Below, in pieces: positions 1 to 9,146 of a stretch of DNA of 64,000 nucleotides. A model generated the notes under the pieces. It was not told the DNA's origin. It saw only the letters and a list, made by a program, of their open reading frames with translations, and made no database searches. The stretch is taken from contig AP017375.1 of the NCBI GenBank assembly GCA_002355455.1, forward strand, positions 4,145,640-4,209,639, read 5' to 3'. The position numbers and the translations under genes were made by a program. The DNA is from Stanieria sp. NIES-3757. GTDB taxonomy: Bacteria; Cyanobacteriota; Cyanobacteriia; Cyanobacteriales; Xenococcaceae. Position 1 is the first letter of the stretch. Each line of letters begins with the position of its first letter.

Positions 1-738
1 TGCCTCACTAATTAAAAAACGCGGTGCGCCTGGTTTACTTAAAGCAGTAGGATGAAATTGCACAAACTCCAAATCTCGTAGAATTGCACCACTGCGCCAA
101 GCTAAAGCAACTCCATCTCCTGTACTAACTGTAGGATTAGTTGTATGAGCAAAAACTTGACCCCCTCCACCAGTAGCAAGAACTACCGCTGCTGCTTGTA
201 ACCAATTAATTTCTCCTTGATGAAGTAGACTAATTCCCTGACAATTACCAGTATTGGGATTGAGCCATAAACTGAGGGCAAAAGCTTGAGAAAAAACTTC
301 AATATTAGGTCTTTGTAAAACTTGTTGAGTTAAAGTACTAACGATCGCTCTTCCTGTCGTATCAGCAGCATGAAGTACCCGAGGACGAGAATGAGCAGCT
401 TCCAGAGTCATTGCCAAACGCTCGTTATGACGATCAAAAGTCACTCCCATTGCCACTAGAGATTGAATCGAACTAGCAGCATTTTCTACCAAAAATTGAA
501 CCGCAGTGCGATCGCACAAACCTGCTCCTGCTTTGAGAGTATCTTCTAAATGTAATAGTGGAGAATCATCAGGATTAATTGCTGCTGCAATCCCTCCCTG
601 CGCCCAGTCACTTGCTCCTGTTTTAAGCTCATCTTTAGTAACTAAAGCGACTCGATATTGTTCTGGCAAGCATAAAGCAGCGTAAAGTCCAGCAGCACCA
701 GAACCTATGACAACAACATCAAAAAAAAAGTCCTTCAA
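1..738 (-). CDS. nadB: L-aspartate oxidase (3' part missing at window edge)
   Basis: FAD-dependent oxidase that turns L-aspartate into iminoaspartate, the first step of de novo NAD synthesis. My translation starts with a dinucleotide-binding motif ([15 protein letters not shown]) and continues with the family motifs [16 protein letters not shown] and QFHPTAL, ending in RFLISEA at the window edge. About 246 residues of a protein usually near 530-560 are present. The start is a TTG at 738, because an in-frame TGA lies two codons upstream and no ATG is available before the FAD motif. No clear Shine-Dalgarno is seen. It lies downstream of psbU on the same strand, separated by a terminator. The family call is firm; the start is less so. 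Confidence 0.9.
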   Translation of the reverse strand, partial: MKDFFFDVVVIGSGAAGLYAALCLPEQYRVALVTKDELKTGASDWAQGGIAAAINPDDSPLLHLEDTLKAGAGLCDRTAVQFLVENAASSIQSLVAMGVTFDRHNERLAMTLEAAHSRPRVLHAADTTGRAIVSTLTQQVLQRPNIEVFSQAFALSLWLNPNTGNCQGISLLHQGEINWLQAAAVVLATGGGGQVFAHTTNPTVSTGDGVALAWRSGAILRDLEFVQFHPTALSKPGAPRFLISEA

Positions 739-775
739 GTTGAATCAATTTTTTAGCAAATTTTACTAATATTAA

Positions 776-806
776 CAAAAAACCCACACCAACAGTAGGT
801 GAGGGT
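776..806 (-). terminator. Rho-independent terminator of psbU
   Basis: On the minus strand ACCCTCACC and GGTGTGGGT form a 9-bp stem with one mismatch around a 7-nt loop, followed by a run of six T. It lies 30 bp after the psbU stop and separates psbU from nadB. Confidence 0.75.
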
Positions 807-835
807 CAAATCAAAGATTTTTGTGCGATTGTTAT

Positions 836-1252
836 TTAGTAAACTCCAGGATTAAAACGGTCATCTCCTTCATTGAAAGCAGCAGCAGTTTCAGTAACCA
901 CAAAGTTATCTAAATTAGCTTGTAGTCTTTCTTTTTGGCTTTCGCTTAAACCAGGAATTGATAAAACATCTTCTACCTTTTCATAAGGGGCGTTTTTAAT
1001 AATTTTAGAAGCTAAAGTAGGATAAAATCCACGTAGTCCTCGAAAATCTCGAACATCACTGTTATTTAAGTCTAATTTTCCTTGAATTTCGCTTAGTTTG
1101 TCGTCAGCCACATTGCGACGAACTGCCAAAATAGACGATGATTGCAAGTTAAAAGAGCTTAAATTTAGAGCCTGAGCTTGAGCGACTCCTGTTACGCCCC
1201 AAGAAGTTACTAATACACACAAAGTAGCTAAAATGCCTATCAATCTCTTCAT
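836..1252 (-). CDS. psbU: Photosystem II 12 kDa extrinsic protein PsbU
   Basis: Lumenal extrinsic subunit of photosystem II that stabilises the oxygen-evolving cluster. The N-terminus is a Sec signal peptide (basic MKRL, hydrophobic core, likely cleavage after AQA). The mature part carries the helix-hairpin-helix fold with the typical stretch FRGLRGFYPTLASKIIKNAPY. An ATG at 1261 is also in frame, but the strong AGGAGG at 1263-1268 sits only one base from it and about ten bases from the ATG at 1252. I therefore prefer the shorter 138-residue form. It appears monocistronic, with a terminator just downstream. Confidence 0.93.
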   Translation of the reverse strand: MKRLIGILATLCVLVTSWGVTGVAQAQALNLSSFNLQSSSILAVRRNVADDKLSEIQGKLDLNNSDVRDFRGLRGFYPTLASKIIKNAPYEKVEDVLSIPGLSESQKERLQANLDNFVVTETAAAFNEGDDRFNPGVY

Positions 1253-1651
1253 CAACTTCATTCCTCCTAATCCAAAATGTTAAATTTACAGAGTGATTCT
1301 CTATAGCATTAATTTTTGTTTTCTATCATCTCATCTTATCAAAGAGGATGCGACGGACGGATCGAATTCCTAACCGACTTGATTCTAGATTAAATTGAAG
1401 CTCTTAAAAACTTGGTATCTGTATTAATTATTGTTGTCTTGTCATTACACTCAACAATTTTTTTTGGTGTTGTTTGAATTACATCAATGATGGTTTAACT
1501 CGTGGCTAATCTCCTACTCGCTCTAAGGTTAGTCACTTTGACTTGTTTTAATTGTGGTAACCTCAAAAATCATAAGCTATGATGAGTTGTTAATTTCTAA
1601 ACCTTTGAGGAAACTATATAATTACTAGCACAATCTTGATATCTATAAAGT
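1253..1651. other. Intergenic region between divergent psbU and kinase-like gene
   Basis: About 390 bp of AT-rich DNA that must hold the promoters of both divergent genes. The psbU Shine-Dalgarno (AGGAGG, minus strand) is at its left end. I see no other convincing element. Confidence 0.5.
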
Positions 1652-2485
1652 TTGATTGAGCAATTAAGTAGAAACAAACTGAATCTGCTTTATTTTTATT
1701 ATCTAGCCATGAATGAAATTGACGACTTAAAAAAAGAACTCAAACAAACTCAGCTAGCTTATCAAATGGCAGCACAAATGAGTCAATTTAAAGCTGGTTT
1801 TTTAGCTCGGACTTCTCATGAATTACGTTCTCCTTTGAGTAGTTTAATCGGTCTTCATCAATTAATTTTGTCTGATTTGTGTGACAGTCCAGAGGAGCAA
1901 AAAGAATTTATTTCACAAGCCTATCAATCTGCTTTAAAACTAATGAAATTGATTGATGAAATTATTAGTGTTGCCAAAACAGAATACGGCACTAATCAAC
2001 TTCATCTTGAGTCTCTTCAATTAACAGAAGTTTTAGAAGTTGTTTATAATTTGACCCATTTACAAGCTGCTAATCGTAATCTGCACTTAGAAATTAAACC
2101 TGAAGAATCTTCTTGTTATATACTTGCCGATCGCGCTCGTTTGATTCAAGCAATTGTTAATTTAATTGATAGTGGGATTTCTTTGATGAGTGAAGGAAAA
2201 ATTACTGTTGTTAGTAATTTTGCTCCTCAATTTAACGAAATCAAAATTGAAATAAGGTTTGATTGCCCTGCTCAACTTTGGCAAAAAAACAATGAAATAA
2301 ATCCTACAATTAACCAATTGAGTAGAGATGAAATTAAAAAATTAATCCAAGAAATTAATCTATCACCAGGAATGAGATTACTGTTATCACAAACCTTAGT
2401 TGAAACTATGAATGGGCGTTTAGAGTTTTTTAGTTTGTCTCCAGAAATCACTCAAATAAATTTAATTTGTCAAACAGTTTCTTAA
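1652..2485 (+). CDS. Histidine kinase-like protein with decayed ATP-binding domain
   Basis: A 277-residue cytosolic protein with a short N-terminal coiled coil and then a good HisKA dimerisation/phosphoacceptor region. The H-box is FLARTSHELRSP, with H56 as the putative phosphorylated histidine. The C-terminal half has the outline of a HATPase_c domain but not its motifs. The N-box reads AIVNLIDSGIS without the usual Asn, no DxGxG G1 box is visible, and the G2 region is SPGMRLLLSQ instead of GxGLGL. There is no sensor or transmembrane segment. The start is TTG at 1652; an ATG at codon 20 is possible, though the residues before it (FYYLAM) look like part of the protein. It may be a phosphotransfer or scaffold pseudokinase. 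No response regulator is adjacent. Confidence 0.65.
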   Translation: MIEQLSRNKLNLLYFYYLAMNEIDDLKKELKQTQLAYQMAAQMSQFKAGFLARTSHELRSPLSSLIGLHQLILSDLCDSPEEQKEFISQAYQSALKLMKLIDEIISVAKTEYGTNQLHLESLQLTEVLEVVYNLTHLQAANRNLHLEIKPEESSCYILADRARLIQAIVNLIDSGISLMSEGKITVVSNFAPQFNEIKIEIRFDCPAQLWQKNNEINPTINQLSRDEIKKLIQEINLSPGMRLLLSQTLVETMNGRLEFFSLSPEITQINLICQTVS

Positions 2486-2573
2486 ACGCTTCTAAGTATT
2501 TATTCTGTTTTTCATACATTAATAGGGTAGAGGATAAAGTAATAAGTAAAATTTTTAAGCTATTATTGTTAAC

Positions 2574-2606
2574 GCGATCTCGCGAAGCGAGGCACTGCGT
2601 GATCGC
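2574..2606. repeat. Short palindromic element bounded by GCGATC/GATCGC
   Basis: GCGATC on the left and GATCGC on the right enclose an inner hairpin CTCGC-GAA-GCGAG. It is GC-rich in otherwise AT-rich DNA and resembles other small dispersed cyanobacterial repeats in the window, such as that at 23848-23872. Confidence 0.6.
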
Positions 2607-2733
2607 TTTAAAAACGCTTAATCTTCATGTTTTTGTGTAATGATTGCAAATTTGTAACATCAGCAGCCATGTAATAGATGAGCAAAGTATGCTGATTTTA
2701 TCCGCGTGATTTAGTAATCTTGCTAAAATCTAT

Positions 2734-3954
2734 ATGTTTGCATTTATTAAGAAAATTGCCAGAAAATTAATTCGTAAATCTACTTATATTCATCATGAAT
2801 CTCTTAACAAAGTTAGTCTGATTATTCTTATTCTTATCGACATTTTTGTTCTGTTTAATGTTTTTAGTGGATTGAATAATATTTCCCAATGGATACTTAA
2901 TCCCTCAGAAGAAATTCCTTGTTTTTCAGCTATTGACAATTATCAAACAGCGACTAATCGAGAAAGCTTTGCTTTAAAAGCAACAACAATTGAAAATATA
3001 GTTGAACAAAATAATTTTTCTGATTTTAATAACCAAAATAGATTGGGAAAAGTTTCCAAATTATGTGAAAATTATTCTCGTTTAGAACAAGAAATTAACA
3101 CCAAAGACAACATTAAAATTAAAGGAAATATCGAGCAGATTAGAACGGAAATTTATAATTTAAATCAAGAAATTCAAACTCTACAAAGTCAGTACGATTC
3201 AACCTTGCTTGAAAAAATAGCAGGTCAAACTCCGCAAAGCTCGCTCAACCAAACAACCGCAGACCAAATAAAATCTGAAATTGATACTAAAACAAATCAA
3301 ATCAGCAACAAAGAAAAACAAATTGTACAGAAGCAAACACAATTGATTAAAGCTCCTGCTGCCGATGCTTATCTCAAACTTCTCAATAATACTTCAGAAT
3401 ACAAACAGATCAAAAAAGCTTATCAATCTGCTCAATTTTGGTATCCTAACAAACAACTACTTTTACAAATTTTATTTCTCTTACCATTAATTACTATTGC
3501 TTACTTTTGGCACAACCATGCAACTAAAGGAAATAAAGGCTTACAATCACTACTTAGTTGGCATTTACTCTTAATCTTTTGCATTCCTTTATTAATTAAG
3601 TTTTTTGAATTTATTCAGTTTGGCAATCTGATTAATATAGCGATTGAATTTATTGTTACCCTTTTAGGGGGATTATTATTTATTTCTAACTATGTATTAA
3701 TTTTAATTATTCCTTTGTTGGGTTTTGGCTTAATTAAAATCTTACAAAGATTTGTTTTTAATCAACGAATTCAAGCTAAAAAAAGAATCGAAAAAGTTCG
3801 CTGTATTAATTGTAATTCTCAACTGCGACTAAATGATCTATTTTGTTACTCTTGCGGTTTCAATCAGTATACAAATTGTCCTAACTGCAACCAAAAAACT
3901 TATAAATTAACTAATTTTTGCCGTGCTTGTGGTCATCAACTTGAACAAAAATAA
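2734..3954 (+). CDS. Membrane protein with coiled coil and C-terminal double zinc ribbon
   Basis: No named family is recognised. The 406 residues run in this order: one N-terminal membrane segment (about 27-45, VSLIILILIDIFVLF); a soluble, Gln/Asn/Lys-rich coiled-coil region (about 110-215); three hydrophobic segments (about 245-345); and a C-terminal zinc-ribbon pair. The ribbon pair has four CxxC knuckles (CINC, CYSC, CPNC, CRAC), as in DZANK-type ribbons. The architecture suggests a membrane-anchored scaffold with a cytosolic zinc-binding tail. It converges on cobS with a 23-bp gap. Confidence 0.6.
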   Translation: MFAFIKKIARKLIRKSTYIHHESLNKVSLIILILIDIFVLFNVFSGLNNISQWILNPSEEIPCFSAIDNYQTATNRESFALKATTIENIVEQNNFSDFNNQNRLGKVSKLCENYSRLEQEINTKDNIKIKGNIEQIRTEIYNLNQEIQTLQSQYDSTLLEKIAGQTPQSSLNQTTADQIKSEIDTKTNQISNKEKQIVQKQTQLIKAPAADAYLKLLNNTSEYKQIKKAYQSAQFWYPNKQLLLQILFLLPLITIAYFWHNHATKGNKGLQSLLSWHLLLIFCIPLLIKFFEFIQFGNLINIAIEFIVTLLGGLLFISNYVLILIIPLLGFGLIKILQRFVFNQRIQAKKRIEKVRCINCNSQLRLNDLFCYSCGFNQYTNCPNCNQKTYKLTNFCRACGHQLEQK

Positions 3955-3977
3955 TTATCAACCTGTTTAAAATCTTT

Positions 3978-4751
3978 TTAAATTCCTGTCAATAAACAAA
4001 GAATCAAAGCTTCACTCCATTCGACTACAGCACCGTAAGTATCGCCGGTATGCCCTCCCAATTGCCGAGCGAACCAATATCCCGTTCCAAGTGCGATCGC
4101 GCTACTACCAATTACAGCAGTTACAATACTTAACCATTGTTCAGGTGCTAGCCACCACCAGATTCCACTCATTCCTAATAATAAAACTAATCCTAATAAC
4201 ACGTCTTGAGGTAGGCGAATGTTTTCTTTATGAAATGCACCTTTTCCTGTTTCTCTCAGATAAGGATAAAGAGCGATCGCAATCACTTGCCCCCATCTTC
4301 CCCAACCAGCAGCCAGCATGAGAGCTAACCAACGATAATGATTAAGATCGCTCAAAGCTGTGGTTTTTAAACCTAATACAATTACGGCTGCCATCACTCC
4401 AAACGCTCCAGTAACACTATCTTTCATAACTTCTAGGCGTTTTTGAGCATCCATTACTGCCAAACCATCAGCAGTATCGATTGCGCCATCTAAATGTAAT
4501 CCTCCAGTAAGAGCAATCCAAGCTGTTATAATTAGCGCACTTCGCGTTAAATTAGGAAAACTTAATTGATCCAATCCCCAATCCAATAAACCTAAACAGC
4601 CACCAATTCCCATACCAATTAATGGTGTCCAACGAGCCAAACGTTGCCATTCTCCTGTCCAGCTAGTTGGTAAAGGAATAGTTGTATAAAAAACTAACGC
4701 ACTTCCTAACGAACGAATTAGTTGTCCGACTGAAAGCCAAATAAAATTCAT
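3978..4751 (-). CDS. cobS: Adenosylcobinamide-GDP ribazoletransferase (cobalamin synthase)
   Basis: Integral membrane enzyme that joins adenosylcobinamide-GDP to alpha-ribazole in the last steps of B12 (pseudo-B12 in cyanobacteria) synthesis. The 257-residue length and several membrane segments fit CobS. The N-terminal stretch ALVFYTTIPLP, the LHLDGAIDTADGLA motif with its metal-binding aspartates, and GGHTGDTYGA near the C-terminus are diagnostic. No cobalamin riboswitch is evident in the 155-bp upstream gap. Confidence 0.92.
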   Translation of the reverse strand: MNFIWLSVGQLIRSLGSALVFYTTIPLPTSWTGEWQRLARWTPLIGMGIGGCLGLLDWGLDQLSFPNLTRSALIITAWIALTGGLHLDGAIDTADGLAVMDAQKRLEVMKDSVTGAFGVMAAVIVLGLKTTALSDLNHYRWLALMLAAGWGRWGQVIAIALYPYLRETGKGAFHKENIRLPQDVLLGLVLLLGMSGIWWWLAPEQWLSIVTAVIGSSAIALGTGYWFARQLGGHTGDTYGAVVEWSEALILCLLTGI

Positions 4752-4906
4752 AAATTGTGATTGTCAAGAAAATTTTTTAGCTAAAATTTCACAGAGTTAT
4801 GTGGAAAAGTTGGGCTAAGATTGTTTCATATACTACTTTATTAAGCAAAATATTTGTAAAGCAATTAAGCCTTATTTTTAGATTGTAGAATTCTCAAATT
4901 TTAATT

Positions 4907-5350
4907 ATGAGTACTAATCCCGCATCTAACAATAAACCTGCTCCTTGCATAGTGGACTTCGGTACAATTGTCAATAAAGATGACATAAAACGTTTACTAA
5001 ACGATCTATGTCATGTTCGTTATTTTCACAGTATTGATGGTCAATCTCAAAGTGAAGGGCAAGGCTATATTTTAGAAGTATTTAACGAGCCTAATCAATC
5101 TACCTTAATTGCTAATGGAAGTATCTACATTAATGTTCAGAGTTTTGATTATTTACAACTAAGTCAATCTTTTTCTCAAGAAACTTGTTTTGATTTAGTA
5201 CAAGAACATCGCATTTTGCGGTTGATTCCCATCTCGGTTCAAAATTCAGAACAAATCTTAACTAGAAATATTGATGCAGCCACCATTGAAGCAATGGTAA
5301 CAGACGTTCTTTCTGCTCGTTTGGACGTACAATTGGATGATGATTTTTAG
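4907..5350 (+). CDS. Uncharacterised protein upstream of tgt
   Basis: A 147-residue soluble, acidic protein without signal peptide or membrane segment. I do not recognise a characterised domain. The N-terminal 15 residues are low complexity, and the ordered part contains IVDFGTIVNKDDIKRLL and ends in an acidic tail (LDDDF). It lies 23 bp before tgt on the same strand and may be co-transcribed with it. Codon use looks native. Function unknown. Confidence 0.6.
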   Translation: MSTNPASNNKPAPCIVDFGTIVNKDDIKRLLNDLCHVRYFHSIDGQSQSEGQGYILEVFNEPNQSTLIANGSIYINVQSFDYLQLSQSFSQETCFDLVQEHRILRLIPISVQNSEQILTRNIDAATIEAMVTDVLSARLDVQLDDDF

Positions 5351-5373
5351 AGGGAGAATTCGTAGTTAATTAG

Positions 5374-6480
5374 GTGGGATTTTCTTTTGAATGTCAAGCA
5401 TCCTGTAGTCATACCCAAGCTAGGGTAGGACTTTTTCATACACCCCATGGTGTGGTAGAAACACCCCGATTTATGCCTGTAGGCACTTTAGCTACAGTTA
5501 AAGGGATAACCCCCAGACAGCTAAAAGATGCACAAGCACAAATGATTCTGGCGAACACCTATCATCTTCATCTTCAGCCAGGAGAAAATATTGTGGCACA
5601 AGCGGGGGGATTGCATCGCTTTATGGCATGGGATCGTCCGATCTTGACTGATTCGGGTGGCTTTCAAGTGTTTAGTTTAAGTCAATTACGTAAAATTACT
5701 GAAGCTGGAGTCGTCTTTCGTTCCCCTAGAGACGGTAGTATTATTGAATTAACTCCAGAAAAATCGATTCAGATTCAAAATGCTCTGGGCGCAGATGTGA
5801 TTATGGCATTTGATGAGTGTCCGCCTGGGAATGCTTCTAAATCAGAAATTGAGACTTCTACAGAAAGAACTTATCGTTGGTTAGAAAGATGTATTCAGGC
5901 TCATCAACGTCCTCAAGAACAAGCTTTATTTGGGATTGTTCAAGGAGGAGTACATTTGGATTTGCGAGCGAAATCAGCGAGTCAATTAGTTGCTCTAGAT
6001 TTACCTGGTTATGCAATTGGTGGTGTCAGTGTCGGGGAAGCACCAGAATTAATTAATGCTACAGTAAGACATACTACACCTTTGTTACCCAAAGAAAAAC
6101 CCCGTTATTTGATGGGAGTTGGTACTTACCGTGAAATGGTCAATGCGATCGCATTTGGAGTAGATTTGTTTGATTGTGTAATCCCGACTCGTTTTGGTCG
6201 TCATGGCACTGCTTTAGTTAATGGCACTAGGATTAATATTAAGAATGCTCAATATCGAGAAGATTTTACCCCTCTCGATTCGACTTGTCCTTGTTACGCC
6301 TGTCAAAATTTCAGCCGTGCTTATCTTAATCATTTAGTGCGATCGCGAGAGATGTTAGGTTACATTTTGTTATCTCTGCACAATGTTAACGAATTAATTC
6401 GTTTTACTCAAAGAATTAGAGATGCAATTAAAAGCGATCGTTTTGTGGCAGAGTTTTCTAATTGGTTAGATGATTGTTAA
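5374..6480 (+). CDS. tgt: tRNA-guanine transglycosylase (queuine/preQ1)
   Basis: Exchanges guanine-34 for a queuine precursor in tRNAs with GUN anticodons. The 368 residues cover the whole TIM-barrel family. Visible are the substrate-pocket motif [11 protein letters not shown] with its catalytic Asp, the conserved FGIVQGG and GGVSVGE, the second catalytic region [17 protein letters not shown], and the zinc site CPCYAC followed by a downstream His (YLNHL). The start is GTG at 5374, with AGGGAG upstream at about 5351. Confidence 0.95.
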   Translation: MGFSFECQASCSHTQARVGLFHTPHGVVETPRFMPVGTLATVKGITPRQLKDAQAQMILANTYHLHLQPGENIVAQAGGLHRFMAWDRPILTDSGGFQVFSLSQLRKITEAGVVFRSPRDGSIIELTPEKSIQIQNALGADVIMAFDECPPGNASKSEIETSTERTYRWLERCIQAHQRPQEQALFGIVQGGVHLDLRAKSASQLVALDLPGYAIGGVSVGEAPELINATVRHTTPLLPKEKPRYLMGVGTYREMVNAIAFGVDLFDCVIPTRFGRHGTALVNGTRINIKNAQYREDFTPLDSTCPCYACQNFSRAYLNHLVRSREMLGYILLSLHNVNELIRFTQRIRDAIKSDRFVAEFSNWLDDC

Positions 6481-6527
6481 TTGTTTGTCCTTTACTCTTT
6501 ATAAATTCCGTCTTTACTTAAAACAAT

Positions 6528-7250
6528 ATGGGCAAACGTCGTTTGCACCTAACAAATCACAACACTATGGAAATTCAAAGTTGTAGTCAATTTTTTCCTT
6601 TATTTGATCGCGCTAGTCCCCATACTTTGGCTTGGTTAAATAAGATTGCGACCACAGAAACTTACCAACCTAATGAAACAATTTTAACTGTTGATAATTG
6701 GGGTCAAGCTGTTTATTTGATTGCTTCTGGTTGGGTGAAATTACAACAAATAGTTTTGGATAAAAAAACCGTACGTCTGATTATGGGACAAGGGGATTTT
6801 TTTGGTGCAAGTGCAATTCTCGATCCTTCTTCTCTTAAAACTGAAGTTATCGCTTTAACCAAAGTTGAATTATTTAAAATTTCTACACAAAGATTTATTC
6901 AAATTTTATTTCAAGATAATCAATTACAACATCGTTTGTTACAGTTGCTAGCTAAACGACTTAGAATCTTAGATATTCAATGCCAATTGCATTATCAACC
7001 TGCTGCGGTGAGATTAATTAATATTTTAGTTGTTTTAGCTGAAAATTATGGTCAATCAACCGAAAAAGGTACAAAAATTTTTTATCCTGCGGAAGTTGAT
7101 TTAGCCGATTTGACTCATATTGATGTTGATGAAATTAACAAGATTATAGACAATTTACAAAATAACGGTTGGATTGAAATTGATTTGGCTAATCGTACTT
7201 TATTTTTAATCAATCTCAAACAACTGACTAATCTAGCAGGAAAATTTTAA
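6528..7250 (+). CDS. Crp/Fnr-family transcriptional regulator
   Basis: A cyclic-nucleotide-binding-like beta-roll (about residues 20-130, with GWVKLQQ and GQGDFFGASAIL) is followed by a long helix and a C-terminal winged helix (about 160-225, DLTHIDVDEINKIIDNLQNNGWI). The phosphate-binding Arg of true cAMP receptors is not visible in the expected place, so another signal or none is likely. The start could also be the internal ATG at 6567 (MEIQSC). Its TAA overlaps the next ATG (TAATG at 7248-7252), implying translational coupling to the M61 peptidase. Confidence 0.8.
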   Translation: MGKRRLHLTNHNTMEIQSCSQFFPLFDRASPHTLAWLNKIATTETYQPNETILTVDNWGQAVYLIASGWVKLQQIVLDKKTVRLIMGQGDFFGASAILDPSSLKTEVIALTKVELFKISTQRFIQILFQDNQLQHRLLQLLAKRLRILDIQCQLHYQPAAVRLINILVVLAENYGQSTEKGTKIFYPAEVDLADLTHIDVDEINKIIDNLQNNGWIEIDLANRTLFLINLKQLTNLAGKF

Positions 7251-9025
7251 TGACTCAAGCTACTCCTATTCAAGTTAACAATCTGCAAAACAATAGAACA
7301 ACAATTGCTTATCAAGTTGCGATGCCCCAACCTGCATCTCATTTATTTGAAGTGCAGTTAGAAGTTGGAAATTGGCAAGCAGCGGTATTAAATTTAAAAA
7401 TGCCAGTGTGGACTCCTGGTTCTTATTTAGTTCGGGAATATGCCAGACACGTACAAGATTTTATAGCTGAAGATAGTAGTCGTAATCAAGCTTTAAGTAA
7501 TCAAAAAGTAAGTAAAAATCATTGGCAGATTAAGACAGAAGGTTGTTCAGAAATTAGAATTAAATATCGAGTTTTTGCTCATGAACTTTCAGTTAGAACT
7601 AATCATTTAGATGATAGTCATGGTTATTTTAATGGTGCAGCTTTATTCTTGTTTATTCCAGGCTTAGAACAACAACCAGTTAAAGTTAAAATTATTCCTC
7701 CAAAAACTGATTGGCAAGTAACTACAACTTTAGCTGAAGTTTTAGGAACAGAGAATACCTTTGAAGCTCAAGATTTTGATACTTTAGTTGATAGTCCTTT
7801 TGAAATTGGTCAACATCAAATTTATAATTTTGAAGTTCTCGGTAAACCTCATCAATTAGCTATTTGGGGTCAAGGTAATGCTAACCCAAATAAGATTATT
7901 GAAGATACCAAAAAAATCATTACTACTCAAGCAAAAATTTATCAGGGATTACCTTACGAAAGCTATCTATTTTTATTGCATTTATCAAGTAGTGGTTATG
8001 GTGGTTTAGAACATAAAAATTCTTGTTCTTTAAATTATCCCCGTTTTGGTTTTCGTGCTTTAGAACAATACAACCGCTTTATGCAATTAGTTGCTCATGA
8101 ATTTTTTCATTTATGGAATGTTAAAAGAATTCGCCCTCAAGCTTTAGAAAAATTTGACTACGAACAAGAAAATTACACCACTTCTTTATGGTTTTCAGAA
8201 GGAACAACTAGCTATTATGATATTTTAATTCCTCTCCGTGCTGGTATTTATAATCGTAAAACCTGTTTAGAAAATCTCAGTAAAGATTTGACTCGTTATT
8301 TAACTATTCCTGGTAGAAATGTCCAGCCTTTAGCCGAATCAAGTTTTGATGCGTGGATTAAACTTTATCGTCGAGATAGTAATAGTGATAATAATCAAAT
8401 ATCTTATTATTTAAAAGGAGAATTAGTTTCTTTACTTTTAGATTTATTGATTCGTGCCAAACATAATAATTCCCGTTCCTTAGACGATGTGATGCGTTTG
8501 CTTTGGGAAAAATTTGGCAAACAAGAAATTGGTTTTACAGAAGCACAATTACAACAGGCGATCGCGTCAGTTGCCCAACAAGATTTGACTGACTTTTTTG
8601 ATAAATATCTTTATACAACTGCTGAGTTACCTTTTGCAGAATATCTTGAACCTTTTGGCTTATATATTAAACCAATTGAAGAAGAAGAACCCGTTCCTTT
8701 TTTAGGTATAAGAGTCCAATCAGAAAATAGTAAAGAAGTGATTAAGTTTGTTGAAGCCAATTCACCAGCAGCAACCGTAGGAATTGATGCCGATAATGAA
8801 CTACTTGCGATCGATGGCATTAGAGTAACTTCTCAATCCTTAAACGAACGTCTCAAAGACTACCAAGTTGGTGATATCATTCAAGTCACTGTCTTCGATC
8901 AAGACGAACTCAAAACATTATCCCTTACTCTAGCCCAACCACAACCAACTCGTTATGAAATTGTGCGGATGGAAAATATTTCTGAAGTACAACAACAAAA
9001 TTTATCGGGATGGTTAGGTAACTAA
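7250..9025 (+). CDS. M61-family glycyl aminopeptidase with PDZ domain
   Basis: Zinc metallopeptidase of the M61 (glycyl aminopeptidase) family. The N-terminal beta domain is followed by the catalytic domain with HEFFH (H283, E284, H287), the extended motif LWNVKRIRP and the third zinc ligand in WFSEGTT (E317). A PDZ domain occupies about residues 480-570 (FLGIRVQ...ANSPAATVGIDADNELLAIDG). No signal peptide is seen, so a cytosolic location is likely. At 591 residues it is full length. It is translationally coupled to the Crp-like regulator upstream. The substrate is not known. Confidence 0.9.
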   Translation: MTQATPIQVNNLQNNRTTIAYQVAMPQPASHLFEVQLEVGNWQAAVLNLKMPVWTPGSYLVREYARHVQDFIAEDSSRNQALSNQKVSKNHWQIKTEGCSEIRIKYRVFAHELSVRTNHLDDSHGYFNGAALFLFIPGLEQQPVKVKIIPPKTDWQVTTTLAEVLGTENTFEAQDFDTLVDSPFEIGQHQIYNFEVLGKPHQLAIWGQGNANPNKIIEDTKKIITTQAKIYQGLPYESYLFLLHLSSSGYGGLEHKNSCSLNYPRFGFRALEQYNRFMQLVAHEFFHLWNVKRIRPQALEKFDYEQENYTTSLWFSEGTTSYYDILIPLRAGIYNRKTCLENLSKDLTRYLTIPGRNVQPLAESSFDAWIKLYRRDSNSDNNQISYYLKGELVSLLLDLLIRAKHNNSRSLDDVMRLLWEKFGKQEIGFTEAQLQQAIASVAQQDLTDFFDKYLYTTAELPFAEYLEPFGLYIKPIEEEEPVPFLGIRVQSENSKEVIKFVEANSPAATVGIDADNELLAIDGIRVTSQSLNERLKDYQVGDIIQVTVFDQDELKTLSLTLAQPQPTRYEIVRMENISEVQQQNLSGWLGN

Positions 9026-9146
9026 CAAAATTAATAGAGTAAAGATTGTGATGAGGATGTCTGAGAAGTTTAAAAGACTAAATTTCCTAACATTCTCTCT
9101 AGCTCAAACAAGAGGTTTGTATATTCGAGCATAAAATATCAATTGA

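Noticed and set aside
4752-4906. Cobalamin riboswitch upstream of cobS
   Set aside because: No B12-box-like sequence or suitable folding was seen in the 155-bp gap.
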